Below are positions 34,222 to 45,705 of a stretch of 64,000 bases of DNA, one piece after another (the stretch's first letter is position 1; each line of letters starts with the position of its first letter). Position numbers and translations under genes: made by a program. This DNA is from Isoetes taiwanensis (lineage: Eukaryota; Streptophyta; Lycopodiopsida; Isoetales; Isoetaceae), in assembly GCA_021234155.1 (NCBI GenBank), contig JAJEKV010000028.1, positions 17,164,825 through 17,228,824 of the forward strand, in the 5' to 3' direction. The notes below the pieces were generated by a model. The model was not told the origin of the DNA. It worked only from the letters and a program-made list of their open reading frames with translations, and did no database searches.

Positions 34222-35179
34222 TTCTAAGACTCTTGAAGAACATGAGAGGCATATTCGACATGTCCTTCAGAAGCTTTGTGAGCACGGGTTATATGCTAAA
34301 CTTGAGAAGTGTCAGTTCAAACAGGATAATATGGAGTTCCTTGGCTATCATATCACTCCACATGGAATTTCTATCGGCGTTTCATTCGGGATTATTCGGA
34401 GATTACCCTTCCTTTCACATGCCTCACGGTTAAGGATGTGCCATTTGAATGGAGTGTGGAAAGAAAGCATGCTTTCACCAAGGCACCAGTTCTTGCTCAT
34501 GCAGATCCTTTACGCCCATATATTGTCAAAGCAAATGCTTCTGATTTTGCTCTTGGTGGTATCCTATCACATGAGGGGGATTGCCATGAATTGCATCCGA
34601 TCGCCTATCACTTGCGGATTTCAGACTGCTGAAATCAACTATCCCATTTATGGCAAGGAGTTATTGGCGATAGTTGATTCTTTCGAGGAGTGGAGGCGTT
34701 TCCTGGAGGGATCTTCTTATAAGGCCACAGTCTATACACATCATCGAAATCTAGAATATTTTCAGTCGGCTCGACTGCTCAACCGTCGCCAGGCCCGGTG
34801 GCATATTCAAGTACTATCTCGCATTGACTTTGTGATCAAGTACCGTCTTGGACCCCTTCAAGGGAAGCCTGATGCCTTGTCTCGACGCTCCTACCTTGAA
34901 CCTAAGCCAGGAAATCCTGCATTTGATCAGCAATCACAGGTTATTCTAGGGTTTGATCAATTCCAGCTTATGGCCCTCACTTTATTCGAGAAGCCTCATG
35001 ATACAGCCTTGTTGGAGTCTGTTCGAGCATCTCTGCCCTCCGATCCAATGGCCCAAGATGTATTCTCACACCTTGGCAAATTCGATCAAACTATGATAGT
35101 TTTGAGGTTCGAGATGGACTCATATTCCATGATGGACTGCTATATGTACCAGATGGTGCTTCTAGGCTCGGTTCTCTAG
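34222..35179 (+). pseudogene. Chromovirus RT C-terminal part and RNase H
   Basis: Resumes right after the Helitron with TLEEHERHIRHVLQKL and KLEKCQFKQDNMEFLGYH, the RT thumb region. After a damaged stretch, RNase H follows: VKANASDFALGGILSHEG, NYPIYGKELLAIV and VYTHHRNLEYF. The linker reads LLNRRQARWHIQVLSRIDF and GKPDALSRR. Frame changes occur near 34430 and 34620. Confidence 0.9.
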
Positions 35180-35182
35180 GCT

Positions 35183-35860
35183 TGCCATGGTTCACCTATG
35201 GCCGGACACTTTGGAGTAGCCAAGGCTCTTGAACTTATTAGTCAAGAGTATTGGTGACCTGGGCATCGTCGCTCTATCAAAGCTTTTATTCGATCCTGTG
35301 ACATCTGCTGTCGAGCGAAGGTTCCAAGGCATCTTCCTCATGGCCTTCTTCAGCCACTGCCGATGCCAGATGGACCTTGGAAGAGCATTTCTATAGACTT
35401 TATTTCGGAGCTGCCACTCTCTCGGGGTTAGAATGCCATCATGGTTGTTGTTGATCGTTTCTCTAAAATGACTCATTTTATTCCCTGCAACATCATCATC
35501 ACCAGTCAGGGAACAATAGATCTTCTTCTTCGTGAAGTAGTCAGACTTCATGGCTTGCCCGATACTATCGTCAGCGATCATGGACTGCAGTTCGATGCAG
35601 GTTTTTGGAAGCGGCTTTTGGAGTTATTGTATATCGACCGCTCACTGACATCTGGTCATCATCCAGAAAGTAATGGGCAGGCAGAGCACACTAATTAGAC
35701 TCTGAAGCAATATCTAAGGTGCTTTATCAGTTATCAGCAAGATGATTGGATCGATTATCTTCCATTAGTTGAGTTTGCCTCTAATAACTCAGTTAATGCT
35801 TCCACTGGCCAGACTCTGTTCTTTCTGAACTCTGGTCAGCATCCTCGTTGGTCCCTTTAG
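35183..35860 (+). pseudogene. Chromovirus integrase, broken
   Basis: The zinc-binding HHCC region includes HGSPMAGHFGVAKALELI and CDICCRAKV. The catalytic core has SIDFISELP (first Asp), VVVDRFSKMTHFIPC, LPDTIVSDHG (second Asp) and HHPESNGQAEHTN (Glu). Stops at about 35257, 35429, 35697 and 35858 inactivate it. Confidence 0.9.
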
Positions 35861-35879
35861 TGTCGCTGGCGGTGACTCT

Positions 35880-36375
35880 GTCAATCCTTCGACTTGAGAA
35901 ACTCCAGGCTCTTCAATCAGATCTTCAATATCATCTTCACCGAGCACAAGAACATTATCGACACTATGCCAATTTGCATCGGCAAGAAGCTCCTAAATTT
36001 CACGTCGGTGACCTTGTCTGGCTTCTTCGTAGGGTCCTCCCTACCTCATGTCCCTGCAACAAGCTTGACTATCGTCGCCTTGGTCCTTACTGGATCACGA
36101 CTCAGATCAACAATGCGGCATTCCGGCTCGAGCTCCCTCTAGTTGTTCGGCTCCATCTAGTATTTCATGTTTCTCTATTGGAGCCCTACACAGTTAATAC
36201 TTTCCCGGATTGCGTTCCTCCGCCGCCACCACCAGTAAAAATTGATGATCATGAGGAGTTCGAGGTTTGAGAGATTCTAGACTCCAAGTTTCTTTGGCAG
36301 CGATTGTATTACTTTGTCGATTGGGAAGGTTACTCACCAAGTGATAGAACCTGCGAGCCTGACGAGAATTTGACT
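35880..36375 (+). pseudogene. Chromovirus GPY/F domain and chromodomain
   Basis: APKFHVGDLVWLL and KLDYRRLGPYWI form the GPY/F module. A proline run follows. A stop precedes EILDSKFLWQRLYYFVDWEG and YSPSDRTCEPDENL, a chromodomain that in intact elements guides integration by binding modified histone H3. The aromatic cage residues appear partly kept (YF, W, and C in place of the usual W in the TWEP motif). Confidence 0.85.
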
Positions 36376-36385
36376 ATACAGATAT

Positions 36386-36765
36386 TCGTATCATACAAAT
36401 ATTATACTCATATGTACAAAAGATGGTCGTCAAACGGATGCAAAAGGGTAGTTGCATAAAATAAGGTTTGAACTCGCAACCTTCTAGTTGCAAGTCAAAC
36501 ATCTTTGCCAAATGCGTTACTAATATTTGTTGAAGACATTCTCTCATGTCGATGGGGCTGTTTCCAAGAGGCTCTAGAATCTAGAACCTATTCCCATGCG
36601 CGACACTTGGCATGATCTCATCCATTGGAGTGGCGCGATCTTGACCGTTGGCCTAGATATATAAGGAGGCACCTCCTTCTTGTCGAACCATTCCAGTTCA
36701 ACACAGTCTTGAGCCTTCTAGGCATCTGTCTCATGTTCCTGCTTGCCTTCGGACCATTGTACTCC
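36386..36765 (+). repeat. Chromovirus 3' LTR, truncated
   Basis: Matches the 5' LTR from the ATATTATACTC block through the TATATAAGG box (36658-36666) to TTGTACTC at about 36765. It then diverges, so the last ~110 bp of the LTR are missing. Many substitutions separate the two LTRs, so the element is old. Confidence 0.75.
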
Positions 36766-37879
36766 TGATTTTCCTGTTCATACGATCTTGGCATATTTCT
36801 TCCGTATTTTTTGCATATTTTTCACGTATTTTCTATGTTTTGGCGTAGGTTCATGACAGCAGCTAGCGCCATTAGATGATGATAATTTGCTAGCGTCATG
36901 TGGCAACCATCATCATTAGTCAATGATAATTTGCTCCTACAATAATTTGATCCCACGTGACCATTATGTTGGAAAATCTGGTGCGGGCTTGCCAACATGG
37001 AGGTACATGATCCCTAAATATAGCTTCACCTCCTTCCCCCCCCTCCCCCTCTTTTTTTTATATAGACTTGGAAATCCCATGTATATCTATTGTTTAAATT
37101 TGGTTTTTCCGATCTAGAGAAAAACTTTTGGATTTGTTTTTAAGTTAGTTTTCCGAAGGTTGTGGTGTGGTTTTTTGAGCGAAAAATTTTCTCGGTGTTC
37201 CAAAAATCGGCCGTTGGCCTTTACCACGAAATTCAATTATGGGGCAGCTTAGGTTATCCATCCCCAACTTTTAGTGGCATGGGCATGGCATGAGAGCAAC
37301 GCTTTGTTGCGCTCTAAGCCTACTGCTGATGTCGATTCTTTCCGGCATGCGATTGAATAAACAAGGCTTCCGTTTTTTTTTCCCCTTTTTGCAAAGTCGG
37401 CTTTGTTCGGGCGAGGAAGAAGGTCGGGGTTAGTTTTGCATGTTGAGGCGGTGAAGAATGGGAGCTTTTGAAGTTAGTTACGGTGATTGCAACCGATATT
37501 AGGCAAGAGATCAAGCTCTTCTATCCAATTACATGTGTCAGCATTCGTGTCAGGTAATGTCTATTGCTTTGTTCTTCCGTAAGTAAAAATCGAGAAGAAT
37601 TTTTAGTGCTTGGGGTTTTCGGCATGGATCTCTTCACTGGATTAGAATGATTGGGTGTGTGGATCCAAAAATTAGAGAAATTTGTTTGGTATGGTTTTAA
37701 ATTTTGGGGTTCTTGATTTTGGGGCCCTCTTTTGGCCGAGCTGGCCCTGATTGCTTAAGTTGAAGGGGCAATTCTGTCCTTTTAACCCAGCCTTGCTCAT
37801 CGTCATTCTCCGGCCACGGCAGATGCCAATATCATAATGAGTCAGAGGAGATTTAGAAGAGTTTTGCAACTGCATGAAT
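36766..37879. other. Gene-free stretch between chromovirus and LINE A
   Basis: No coding domain on either strand. Low-complexity C/T runs occur near 37038-37060. This is the site into which LINE A inserted at its right end. Confidence 0.35.
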
Positions 37880-37897
37880 GAAGAAAGATTGAGCTTG
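37880..37897 (+). repeat. LINE A target-site duplication, left
   Basis: The 18-base GAAGAAAGATTGAGCTTG is exactly repeated at 44938-44955, right after the LINE poly(A) tail. Confidence 0.95.
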
Positions 37898-38713
37898 AGT
37901 GGATTGGTCAACGAAAAAGTATGAGCACACCCTTCTCGCGCCTAGGGACCTGTGCATCACCCAGCCCTGATGGATGAGGCTTTGCTCGAAGCTGTTCTCC
38001 AAGGGTTGGGTTTTGTCATCCCTCCCCAAGGCCATGAGGACACCCTTCAAGCTATCGAGGATCTAATTGAATTAGCTAGCAATAATCAGTCTAGAATAGG
38101 CTTTTGTAGAGCAGATTTTGAATTCTTTAACAAGTTTTTTCTTTGCATTCTGTGCTTCGACAGAATCGGCTCCTTAGAGTTTCTGCCCACAACTCTCAGC
38201 CATATCTAGCTTTGGGCAACAGATTTGAGAGGAATCTCTTTCTTTTAGAGGTTCCTACAGAATTTGGAACAGAACCTCTCTACCACTGGGCAAATTTCTT
38301 CGATCTTCCAGCCAGCAGAAGTCTTTGGGGATCTAGGAGTTGTAGTTTGGAGGTTCGGGGTGGCTAATTGACCGTACCGAAAACTTGGTTCCTCTTCTTT
38401 TCTTTCTTTCCCTTCGTTAATTTTCTTTTCTGTTGGTTTTTCTTTTTTTTCAATTTTGCTGTTCCTCTGACGGTTGATGGGACCCTCTTCCCCTGCTAGA
38501 TCCTTGCAGATGGTTCAGGGTACGAGTTGTCCTTCTTGATTGTCATGGCAGCTTTCCTCTATTTCAACAATCATTCTCCTTCACCTGTCATTTTTCCCCT
38601 TTTCTATTCTTCTGCCCCCTTTTGCATTTCTTTTCTCCCTTTCTTTTAGATCCTTTTCAGTTCTCTTCGTTTCTCCTTTCTTTGCCGCCCGTTCCCCATT
38701 TCCCTGTTGCATT

Positions 38714-40732
38714 ATGAGAACCAAGGGATCGACAAGCAAACCGGCAGTTGGGGGTTCTTCTTCCTCAACGAGAGTGCCCTATGAGTACAAGGACACTGAT
38801 CCAATTTTGATTATTCAAAGTTGGGATCAGATATTCGTTCTGGATGACAAGAAAGATCAAACTTGGATCAAAATGAAGGAACTTAAAGCTGCTTTCGACA
38901 TCATAAGAGAACAACAAGAAGCAGCAGCAGAATGCATGGGAGTGCAGAAAGAAGGACAGATCCTGGCAGAGGCTTGAGAACCAATACAAAGAGGGCAAAG
39001 CTAATGATCGGGATCTTGCTTGGCATATGGTTCAAAAGATCCAAGAAATGGACATCCTCTTATACCAACTTATCAGAGTTAAAACGGGGCATTCAAAAGA
39101 GCACTGTTGCAGCCTCAAGAACCAAATTTTCAGGAGATCTATGACAGAAATGCTGCAAGCAGCAAAAGGTTTGGTTGAAGAACTCGAGGACCTTGGGTGG
39201 AAATCCAAAGCCGCCTTCCATCTGGTGAAAATTTGGGAGGAAGCCGATGACCATGTTATAGAAAACTTTCGGAAAGGCTTCAAAAATAGACTTCCCCCTT
39301 TTGCCACTGAAACCCTGAAGGAAGTGGAAATGGATTACAAAACTTACCAACTCCCGCTTGAAACTGCTGCCAAATGTAAAATTGCTGACAGTAATGGCTA
39401 TTTTCATCCGACTGACTATGCCAACTATGAATGCCAAAACTGCACCAGCATCAAGGAACAGAATATGGACAAGAACAAAACAAAGGTCTCCAAGCAAACT
39501 CTGAAGTCATCCGTCCCCATCATGGGAAAATATGACAAGATCAATGGTAACTCTTATAAAAATGTTTTACTCAATTCTTTCAATTCTGTTAATGTTGCCA
39601 CTGACTCTGTTGTTAAGGAAAATGATACTAATAAGGTAAAGAGTTTTCTTGATCTCAGTGAGATTATTGACAATTCGGCTAATATCAGATATATCAATCA
39701 CGGGATTCTTGTCCATTTCCCTCAAAATTGTCCGTCCATTAGCACTGTGAAGTACTGGATTACCAAATCCCTCTTGATTCCTATCCTCTCCATTCTTAAA
39801 CTGGATAATAAGACCTTTCAGATCATTTGCAAGGAGGAAAAGAATGTCTCTCTGATTCTCATCAGAAAGATCTCCCTCATTTCAGGATATCCTGTGTATA
39901 TCATGAAATGGGATCCTTATTATATTCCAGGGGATTTCTCCACGATTGCCACAACCACATGGATCTCCTGCTTGAATCTGCCCACGGGATGTTGGACTGT
40001 TTCCCATCTCAAAACCATTCATGTAGCTTAGGGGAAATTATTCAGGTCGCCATTCCTCAGACGAATTTCCCCTCTGTCTGCATTCAGAAGAAAATCTTTT
40101 CAAACTGGGAGGATTGCATTCCCTGTAAAATCCCTAACAGAGGTATGTTCAATCTCAACATTTTATATTCTAAAATGCCTCTGGCCAAAAGTTCTCAAGC
40201 CCCTCCTAAAGAGCAGAATAAGGATATTAAAGTGCAGAAAGATGGGGAAACACATCAAAGTAAGCAGGTTTGGAGACCAAAGGCTAAGCTCATGGAAGAT
40301 AATTACATCATCAAGACTGATTGCAACACTAGTAAAGGGTATGTTCAAGAAGAAAATCACAATACCAGGGTTGAATATAATACTAGTAATAAGAACCCCC
40401 ACGGTATGTATTTTCAAGATAGAGGTATTATATTTCAATTTCCCTCTAAAGTAGTGATTAAAGTTGATCCAGTTAATATGAGCATCTCTACTTTAGATCT
40501 TGGTATGTTAAATGACAACTTTGGCATTTATGAGGATATCAGGAAGGAAGACTCGGAGGATGATTTGGAATTTCATATTAGCAGCAAGTCCTCCACTCTG
40601 GAAGAAGAGGCCTGGTCTACAGTCAATAATAGAAGAAAAAGGGGAAAGAAAAACTCCAAAGACTATTCACTGGGACCTCCAAGAAGATCCCCAAGGAAGA
40701 TCCTCCCCCCCTCCAATGGATATAAGTCTTAA
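38714..40732 (+). pseudogene. LINE A ORF1, RNA-binding gag-like protein, frameshifted
   Basis: Starts MRTKGSTSKPAVGG after a pyrimidine-rich leader. A helical region with WIKMKELKAAFDIIREQQ follows, and a frameshift near 38950 leads to WQRLENQYKEGKANDRD. A DUF4283-like core shows ISLISGYPVYIMKWDPYY, then TTTWISCLNLPTGCW. A second shift near 40000 continues into a hydrophilic tail ending RRSPRKILPPSNGYKS. Plant L1 ORF1 proteins of this type bind element RNA. No canonical CCHC knuckle was found. Confidence 0.75.
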
Positions 40733-40734
40733 AA

Positions 40735-43700
40735 GATATCACTTGGAACATCCAAGGCATCAATTCGAATCTCAAGAGAGGTAGATTGAAGGTTTGCCTA
40801 AGTTCTATGAATTTAGATTTTATATTCTTTCAAAGAGCATAAGATTCATGATGATAACATCAATTCAATCATTAGAGATATTCTACCTGCTAACTTCCAA
40901 CATTGGTCTCTCAAAGCTAATAATACTTCTGCTGGCATTACTATAGCCTGGAGCAATAGGCTCAACTTTTTAGACATTCAGATGGTTAATGATAACAGTA
41001 GGAGATGGCAGATAATTCATGGGAAAGTTGGTGATAAAAAGATTGTTTTCATTAATGTGTATGCTTATCTTCAGCCCCCTGATAGAGTTAGCCTGTGGGA
41101 TGTCATTAATAGGAGTTTAGAAAGAATTCCCTATGATGAATGCATCCTAGCTGGAGATTTCAATATGGTCACCCATAGTTATATGAGAAGTACTAATTTC
41201 AGGCCCCTAACTGACAACGAATTCACAAGCTGGAATTCTCTCCTTTCTTCTCACCACCTCTCTTTGGCCAGAGTTATTCCCAACTCTTTTAGTTGGAATG
41301 ATCACAGAGATCAGCCAGTTTGTTGTCTCCATGACAGATTCTATCTTAGTGAAACCTTATGGAGTAACAGCTCTAGAGTTACTAATCTCACTAATTATAC
41401 TCTCTCTGATCATTTCCCTCAACTCATTAGCATATGTGGTACCAGTGGCCAGAGGAAAAGAAATTCTTACTTCAAGTTGAATACTAATCTTCTTCAGCAG
41501 GATGTTTTTCTGCCTAATCTGCAGCAGATCATATCTCAGGAGGAGAAGCCTTCTGGTAACCGGGGTTGGATGGATTGGTGGGTTAAGGTTTCCAAGAGAA
41601 TCAAGAACTGGCTCAAAGTTTGGGGAAAAGATGTCCATAGAAGTAATACTGCCCATCTTCAGGACCTTAGATCCCAGCTAAACTTGGCTCAAGGTCAACA
41701 AAGAGATGACATCAAAATCTAGATAGAAAGAGAAGAAATTAGAATAGCCAGAGGCTGGAAGATCAAGGCAAAAGTCAAGGAGCTCAAGGAGGATGAAAGG
41801 AGCAACTCAAAGTATTTCTTCATCAAAGGCAAAGGCAGAGTAAAGAAAAATCACATCTATAGCATTCTTTGGGAAGGTAACAATATTGAGAATGACACTC
41901 AGCTAAAGTGTGCTGCCAAAGATCACTTCTCCAAGATCATGGGAACTGAGGAAAATATCAGAGGGGAAGATATAGAGAATTTTGTGCATATCCAGCAGAA
42001 AGTGACTGAACAGATGAATGACAGTTTATCCAGGCCTTTCACCTATGATGAAATGCTCAAGGTTGGAGAATGGTAAGACTCCTGGCCCTGATGGTCTCCC
42101 AGCCGAATTCTTCAAGAAATCTTGGGGAATTCTTGGTAGGGATATAGTCTCCCTGGCCAATGAGTTTTTAATAACCAAGTATCTGAACTGCAGAATTAAT
42201 ACAAGTTTAATTGCCCTCATCCCGAAGATTGAGCTCCCAATTACCTTCTCTGATTACAGACCCATCTCTCTGACCAATGTGGTTTATAAGTTAATTACAG
42301 GTACCATTGCTGCCAGACTCAAACCTATTCTGGAGGAGGTCATCAGCAATACTCAAAGTGCCTATCTCAGGGGAAGGTATATTTTAGATAATGTTGATGC
42401 AGCTTCTCTAGGTATCTCCTGGGCCAAAGATTCTAACCAGTCAATTGGCCTCCTTAAATTAAACATCACAAAGGCCTTTGACACGGTAAGTTGGACTTTT
42501 CTCTGCTGGTGTTGTAAAAAACTTGGTTTCTCTGATAATGTAATCTCTGTCTTCCAAGCTATTCTTAAGAACTCTAGATTTGCGGTTCTTATAAATGGTG
42601 AATGTAGTCCTTTCTTTGATATTAAAAGGGGGGTCAAGCAAGGTTGCCCTCTTGCACCTTTCCTATTTTTAATTGTGATGGAAGGCTTAAATAGCAATTT
42701 CAAGACGGCAAAAGACCTCCAATTAATTAAGGGTCTCAGTCTTCCCTCCCAGGAGACAAACGAGATTCTCAATGTCCATTTTGCAGATGATACCTTCTTA
42801 TTCCTTCATTTGGAGGATCAATCCATACAGAATACTCAAGCTATCTTGGAGGACTTTGGCAAATGCTCGGGGTGCAGAATTAATCCCAACAAAACCAAGC
42901 TGATATCAAGGCATCAAGAAGATGAGATTGCAGCAGCAAGTTTGGGATGTATGTATCTCTCCCCTAACACCAAAACGAAAATTCTAGGCATTCCTTATGC
43001 TATCAGAATTAATGCTTCTGACCTTTGAGAAGACCTGATTGACAAATTTTACAGAAAGTTTGACTCCCTTAACTCTAAATTTTTATCTAAAAATGGGAGA
43101 GCCATTCTGGCAAATTCTGTCATCTCCTCCTCTCAGGTCTACCAGTCCTCCATTATTATGGCCCCTAAGAAGGTCCTTGCTAAAATGCAAAGTATCATTG
43201 GAAGGTTCATTGCAGGTGGATCTAGTAGGAGGTGCTGGATCCCTATTTCTATCGAAGAACGTTGCAAGCATAAAAAGAAGGAAGGTCTAGGAGTCATCAA
43301 CATAGAGAAGCAGGCTACTGCTTTGGTTGCCAAATATTTTTTCAGGGCTTGCAATAATCAGATCAATCACCCTGTGAGTCTTCTCATTTCCCATTACATT
43401 AGAAAATGTCATCCCTTTGGCTGGAGAAACCTCAAAATGCAGTTGCCTCATAGCATCTATTTTGAGTTTACTGTCCCTGCCACCATGCCTCTGATTATCA
43501 AGAAATGGATTAGAGCTTGGCTTAAGGTCAAAGGTATGTACACATGGAAAGAAGGGCTTTCACAGGATCAGCCCATCTTCTGGAGTCCCTCCCTTATTTT
43601 GGACCACCCTAATATATGTCTTGCCACTAATTTCCCTAAGTTAACCAAGCAGTGGACTGACAGAGGTATTATCTACATTAGGGACATTAATGATGATTTT

Positions 43701-44363
43701 GACTACCATGATTCCACTCTTACAGACCTTGGAGATGACTCCAGTCAACTCTTCAATAGTATATCTCAAAGGTTGGATATTGGAGTATGGCATGATACTA
43801 ATATACTTTGGCATATTAATGGATTTTCTGGTTACAGAGTGAGCTTAGCCTACAGATATTTAAACAGGCACCAAGAAATATCCATTCATATGAAATGGAA
43901 TATTGACCCCGACAGAGTTTACAGGAATTTGACCTTTATGTGGAAAAGTCCAATTCATCCTAAAATCAAGGCATTCATGTGGCAACTCTGGTATAGAGCT
44001 CTTGCTACTAATAAAAAGAGATGGAGGCTCAACATGTCTAATTCTGACATATGTGTTAGGTGTTTGCAGGGTCAGGAAGATGAAGAGCATCTGTTTAAAA
44101 ACTGCTTATGGGTGGAATGGGTTCTGGAATTAGCAGAAACTGAGCTAAATATTCCAGGCTTATCCCAAATGCATGCTATTGAGATCTTTTTCCCTGATAA
44201 TCCAGTTGAATGGAGAAGATACATTCTCCTATGGAGAATGTGGAAGGGAAGAAACGCCTTGATTTTCAAGGAGGAAATCATCTGGCCCAATGCCATAATT
44301 AAACAAACCCAATATGACATAAATTCGGTGTTGGAAGTTTATGGAAATCAGAATTTATGCTGA
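40735..44363 (+). pseudogene. LINE A ORF2, endonuclease-reverse transcriptase, broken
   Basis: AP-type endonuclease: DITWNIQGINSNLKRGRL, LDFIFFQ then EHKI after a 1-base shift (about 40838), LAGDFNMV and YTLSDHFP. Reverse transcriptase: GKTPGPDGLPAEFFKKSW, DYRPISLTNVVYKL, QSAYLRGRYILDN, KRGVKQGCPLAPFLF and FADD at 42780-42791. A zf-RVT domain (about 43930-44130) has FMWKSPIHPKIKAFMWQL and CVRCL...EDEEHLFKNC. Stops at 41720 and 43026 and a frameshift near 42065 inactivate it. No RNase H follows, unlike many plant L1 elements. Confidence 0.92.
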
Positions 44364-44722
44364 ATTATATTTTCAATTCTGGTGCTTTTTTGCCTGCAGG
44401 TAATACCTTAATCATGTTCAAAAGGCTGAGATGGAAGAGGATGAATCTCCATGCAAATGCACTGTGGCTCACTCAGTTTGGAGTTGAAGTTCCCAATGAA
44501 CATGGAGAAGACTGCCACTGTAATTGCGCCTGCACATCCTACTTTGATGAAAAAAGATACATCTTATGTACCGCCAAGGACAAAAGGGACAGATTTAATC
44601 CAGGAAAGGCTCATCTCTGCAAATGCCCCTATTGCCTATTCATTGTAGCCAATAAGGGGATGGGAAGAAAGGATCGTTCTAAGAGGGAGCCCAAGAAGAG
44701 AAGATTTTCGGGAGAATACTGA
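44357..44722 (+). CDS. LINE A third ORF, Cys-rich small protein
   Basis: This intact 121-codon frame overlaps the ORF2 stop in ATGCTGA, an arrangement that could allow termination-reinitiation. The protein has a Cys/His cluster (EDCHCNCACTSYF, a further Cys, then CKCPYC), which suggests metal binding, and a basic end (GRKDRSKREPKKRRF) like a nuclear or nucleic-acid-binding tail. It occupies the place where an RNase H would lie in other plant LINEs. I do not recognise the family. It could be a genuine element protein or a chance frame kept open; it is the only unbroken frame in this element. Confidence 0.45.
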   Translation: MLNYIFNSGAFLPAGNTLIMFKRLRWKRMNLHANALWLTQFGVEVPNEHGEDCHCNCACTSYFDEKRYILCTAKDKRDRFNPGKAHLCKCPYCLFIVANKGMGRKDRSKREPKKRRFSGEY

Positions 44723-44937
44723 TCATCTTGCGGATTTTGATACCAGCTACTGTACCTTTTTGAACTGCCAAGACTCTTCATGCTCTATTTTGTTTTTGGA
44801 TAGTTCGGTATTTTCAGGGTCCCTAACCTACCCTTTCCTAAAGGTTATTTCTAAAAAAGCTTTTATTAGCTATCCATGTACTTTTATCATACGGATTTAA
44901 ATATACTTCAGCCTTCAATTAAAAAAAAAAAAAACAA

Positions 44938-44955
44938 GAAGAAAGATTGAGCTTG
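44938..44955 (+). repeat. LINE A target-site duplication, right
   Basis: Exact second copy of the 18-base sequence at 37880-37897, directly after the poly(A) tail. Confidence 0.95.
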
Positions 44956-45393
44956 GTACCAAATGAAATATGATATTTGCAAAAAATATGCATGAGTTTT
45001 CCGTAGAAAGTTACCTAGCCTTTTTTTTCCTTGGTGTTCTCACAAATCGAGGTTATGTCTGTCACTCATATCTTCTTCTCCTTAGTGTTCGAGGTAAATT
45101 GTAGAATATTTGGTAACGGCTTTGAAGTTGTACTAGAGATGGGCATCGATTGAAGTTCCATACCACAACCAGTGTTGCCATCCTGCCACCATCTCATAGT
45201 ATTTATTTTGGCCTTATTTTAAGAAGTATCAGAGTTCATATGAATGAGTTCAACAGAGTTTTTAAAACTGATGCTTGGCTCACATGCTCATAAGTTATTC
45301 ATCTTTACGGATCCTCAACTTGCCCCAGATTTATAACCACCAGGGTATGCTGTGTGTGATTTCTATTTTGTCTTGCAACACTTGGATTTTGTT
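44956..45393. other. Gene-free spacer between two LINEs
   Basis: AT-rich and without coding features. It separates the plus-strand LINE A from the 3' end of the minus-strand LINE B. Confidence 0.4.
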
Positions 45394-45705
45394 TGAAATT
45401 GTTTTATTTTATTTATTATTATTATTTTTTTTTTGAGGGTAAGAGTACAATTTATTAGTTTAGAAAAAACAGTGGGTCCCCTCATCAGGACAGATAGAGA
45501 AATATAATCCAAAGATCCAAAACACGACAATTGAAGGTGTACTAGTAGCCCAACCAGTTCTTCTTCCCCACTAATGTAGGTACTATAGGGCAAAGCACCT
45601 TCTTCACCACAAGAGCGAGTACTATAGATAAGGCTGTGCACTTCCATCCATCATTTGCCGCTTGGGGGTTGTTCATTTTTTGTTCTAGACAAGAGTTTAC
45701 CTCCT

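Larger units (their letters stand above)
29630..36765 (+). mobile_element. Ty3/Gypsy chromovirus (Tcn1/sushi-like), decayed, Helitron-split
   Basis: Order on the plus strand: 5' LTR, tRNA-Met-like primer site, gag, protease, reverse transcriptase, RNase H, integrase, GPY/F and chromodomain, 3' LTR. Integrase before a C-terminal chromodomain defines chromoviruses. The gag and integrase wording resembles Tcn1/sushi-type elements rather than the usual angiosperm Tekay, CRM, Galadriel or Reina clades. Multiple stops and frameshifts make it non-autonomous. A 2,186-bp Helitron splits the reverse transcriptase at the catalytic YLDD. No target duplication was resolved. Confidence 0.9.
37898..44937 (+). 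mobile_element. Full-length LINE (L1 type), LINE A
   Basis: About 7.0 kb between perfect 18-bp target duplications. It has an 800-bp 5' leader with a pyrimidine-rich segment (38390-38700), ORF1, ORF2 with endonuclease and reverse transcriptase, an extra Cys-rich ORF and a poly(A) tail (44920-44937). Full length plus a long target duplication is the signature of target-primed reverse transcription. The coding frames are broken, so it is no longer autonomous. Confidence 0.95.
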
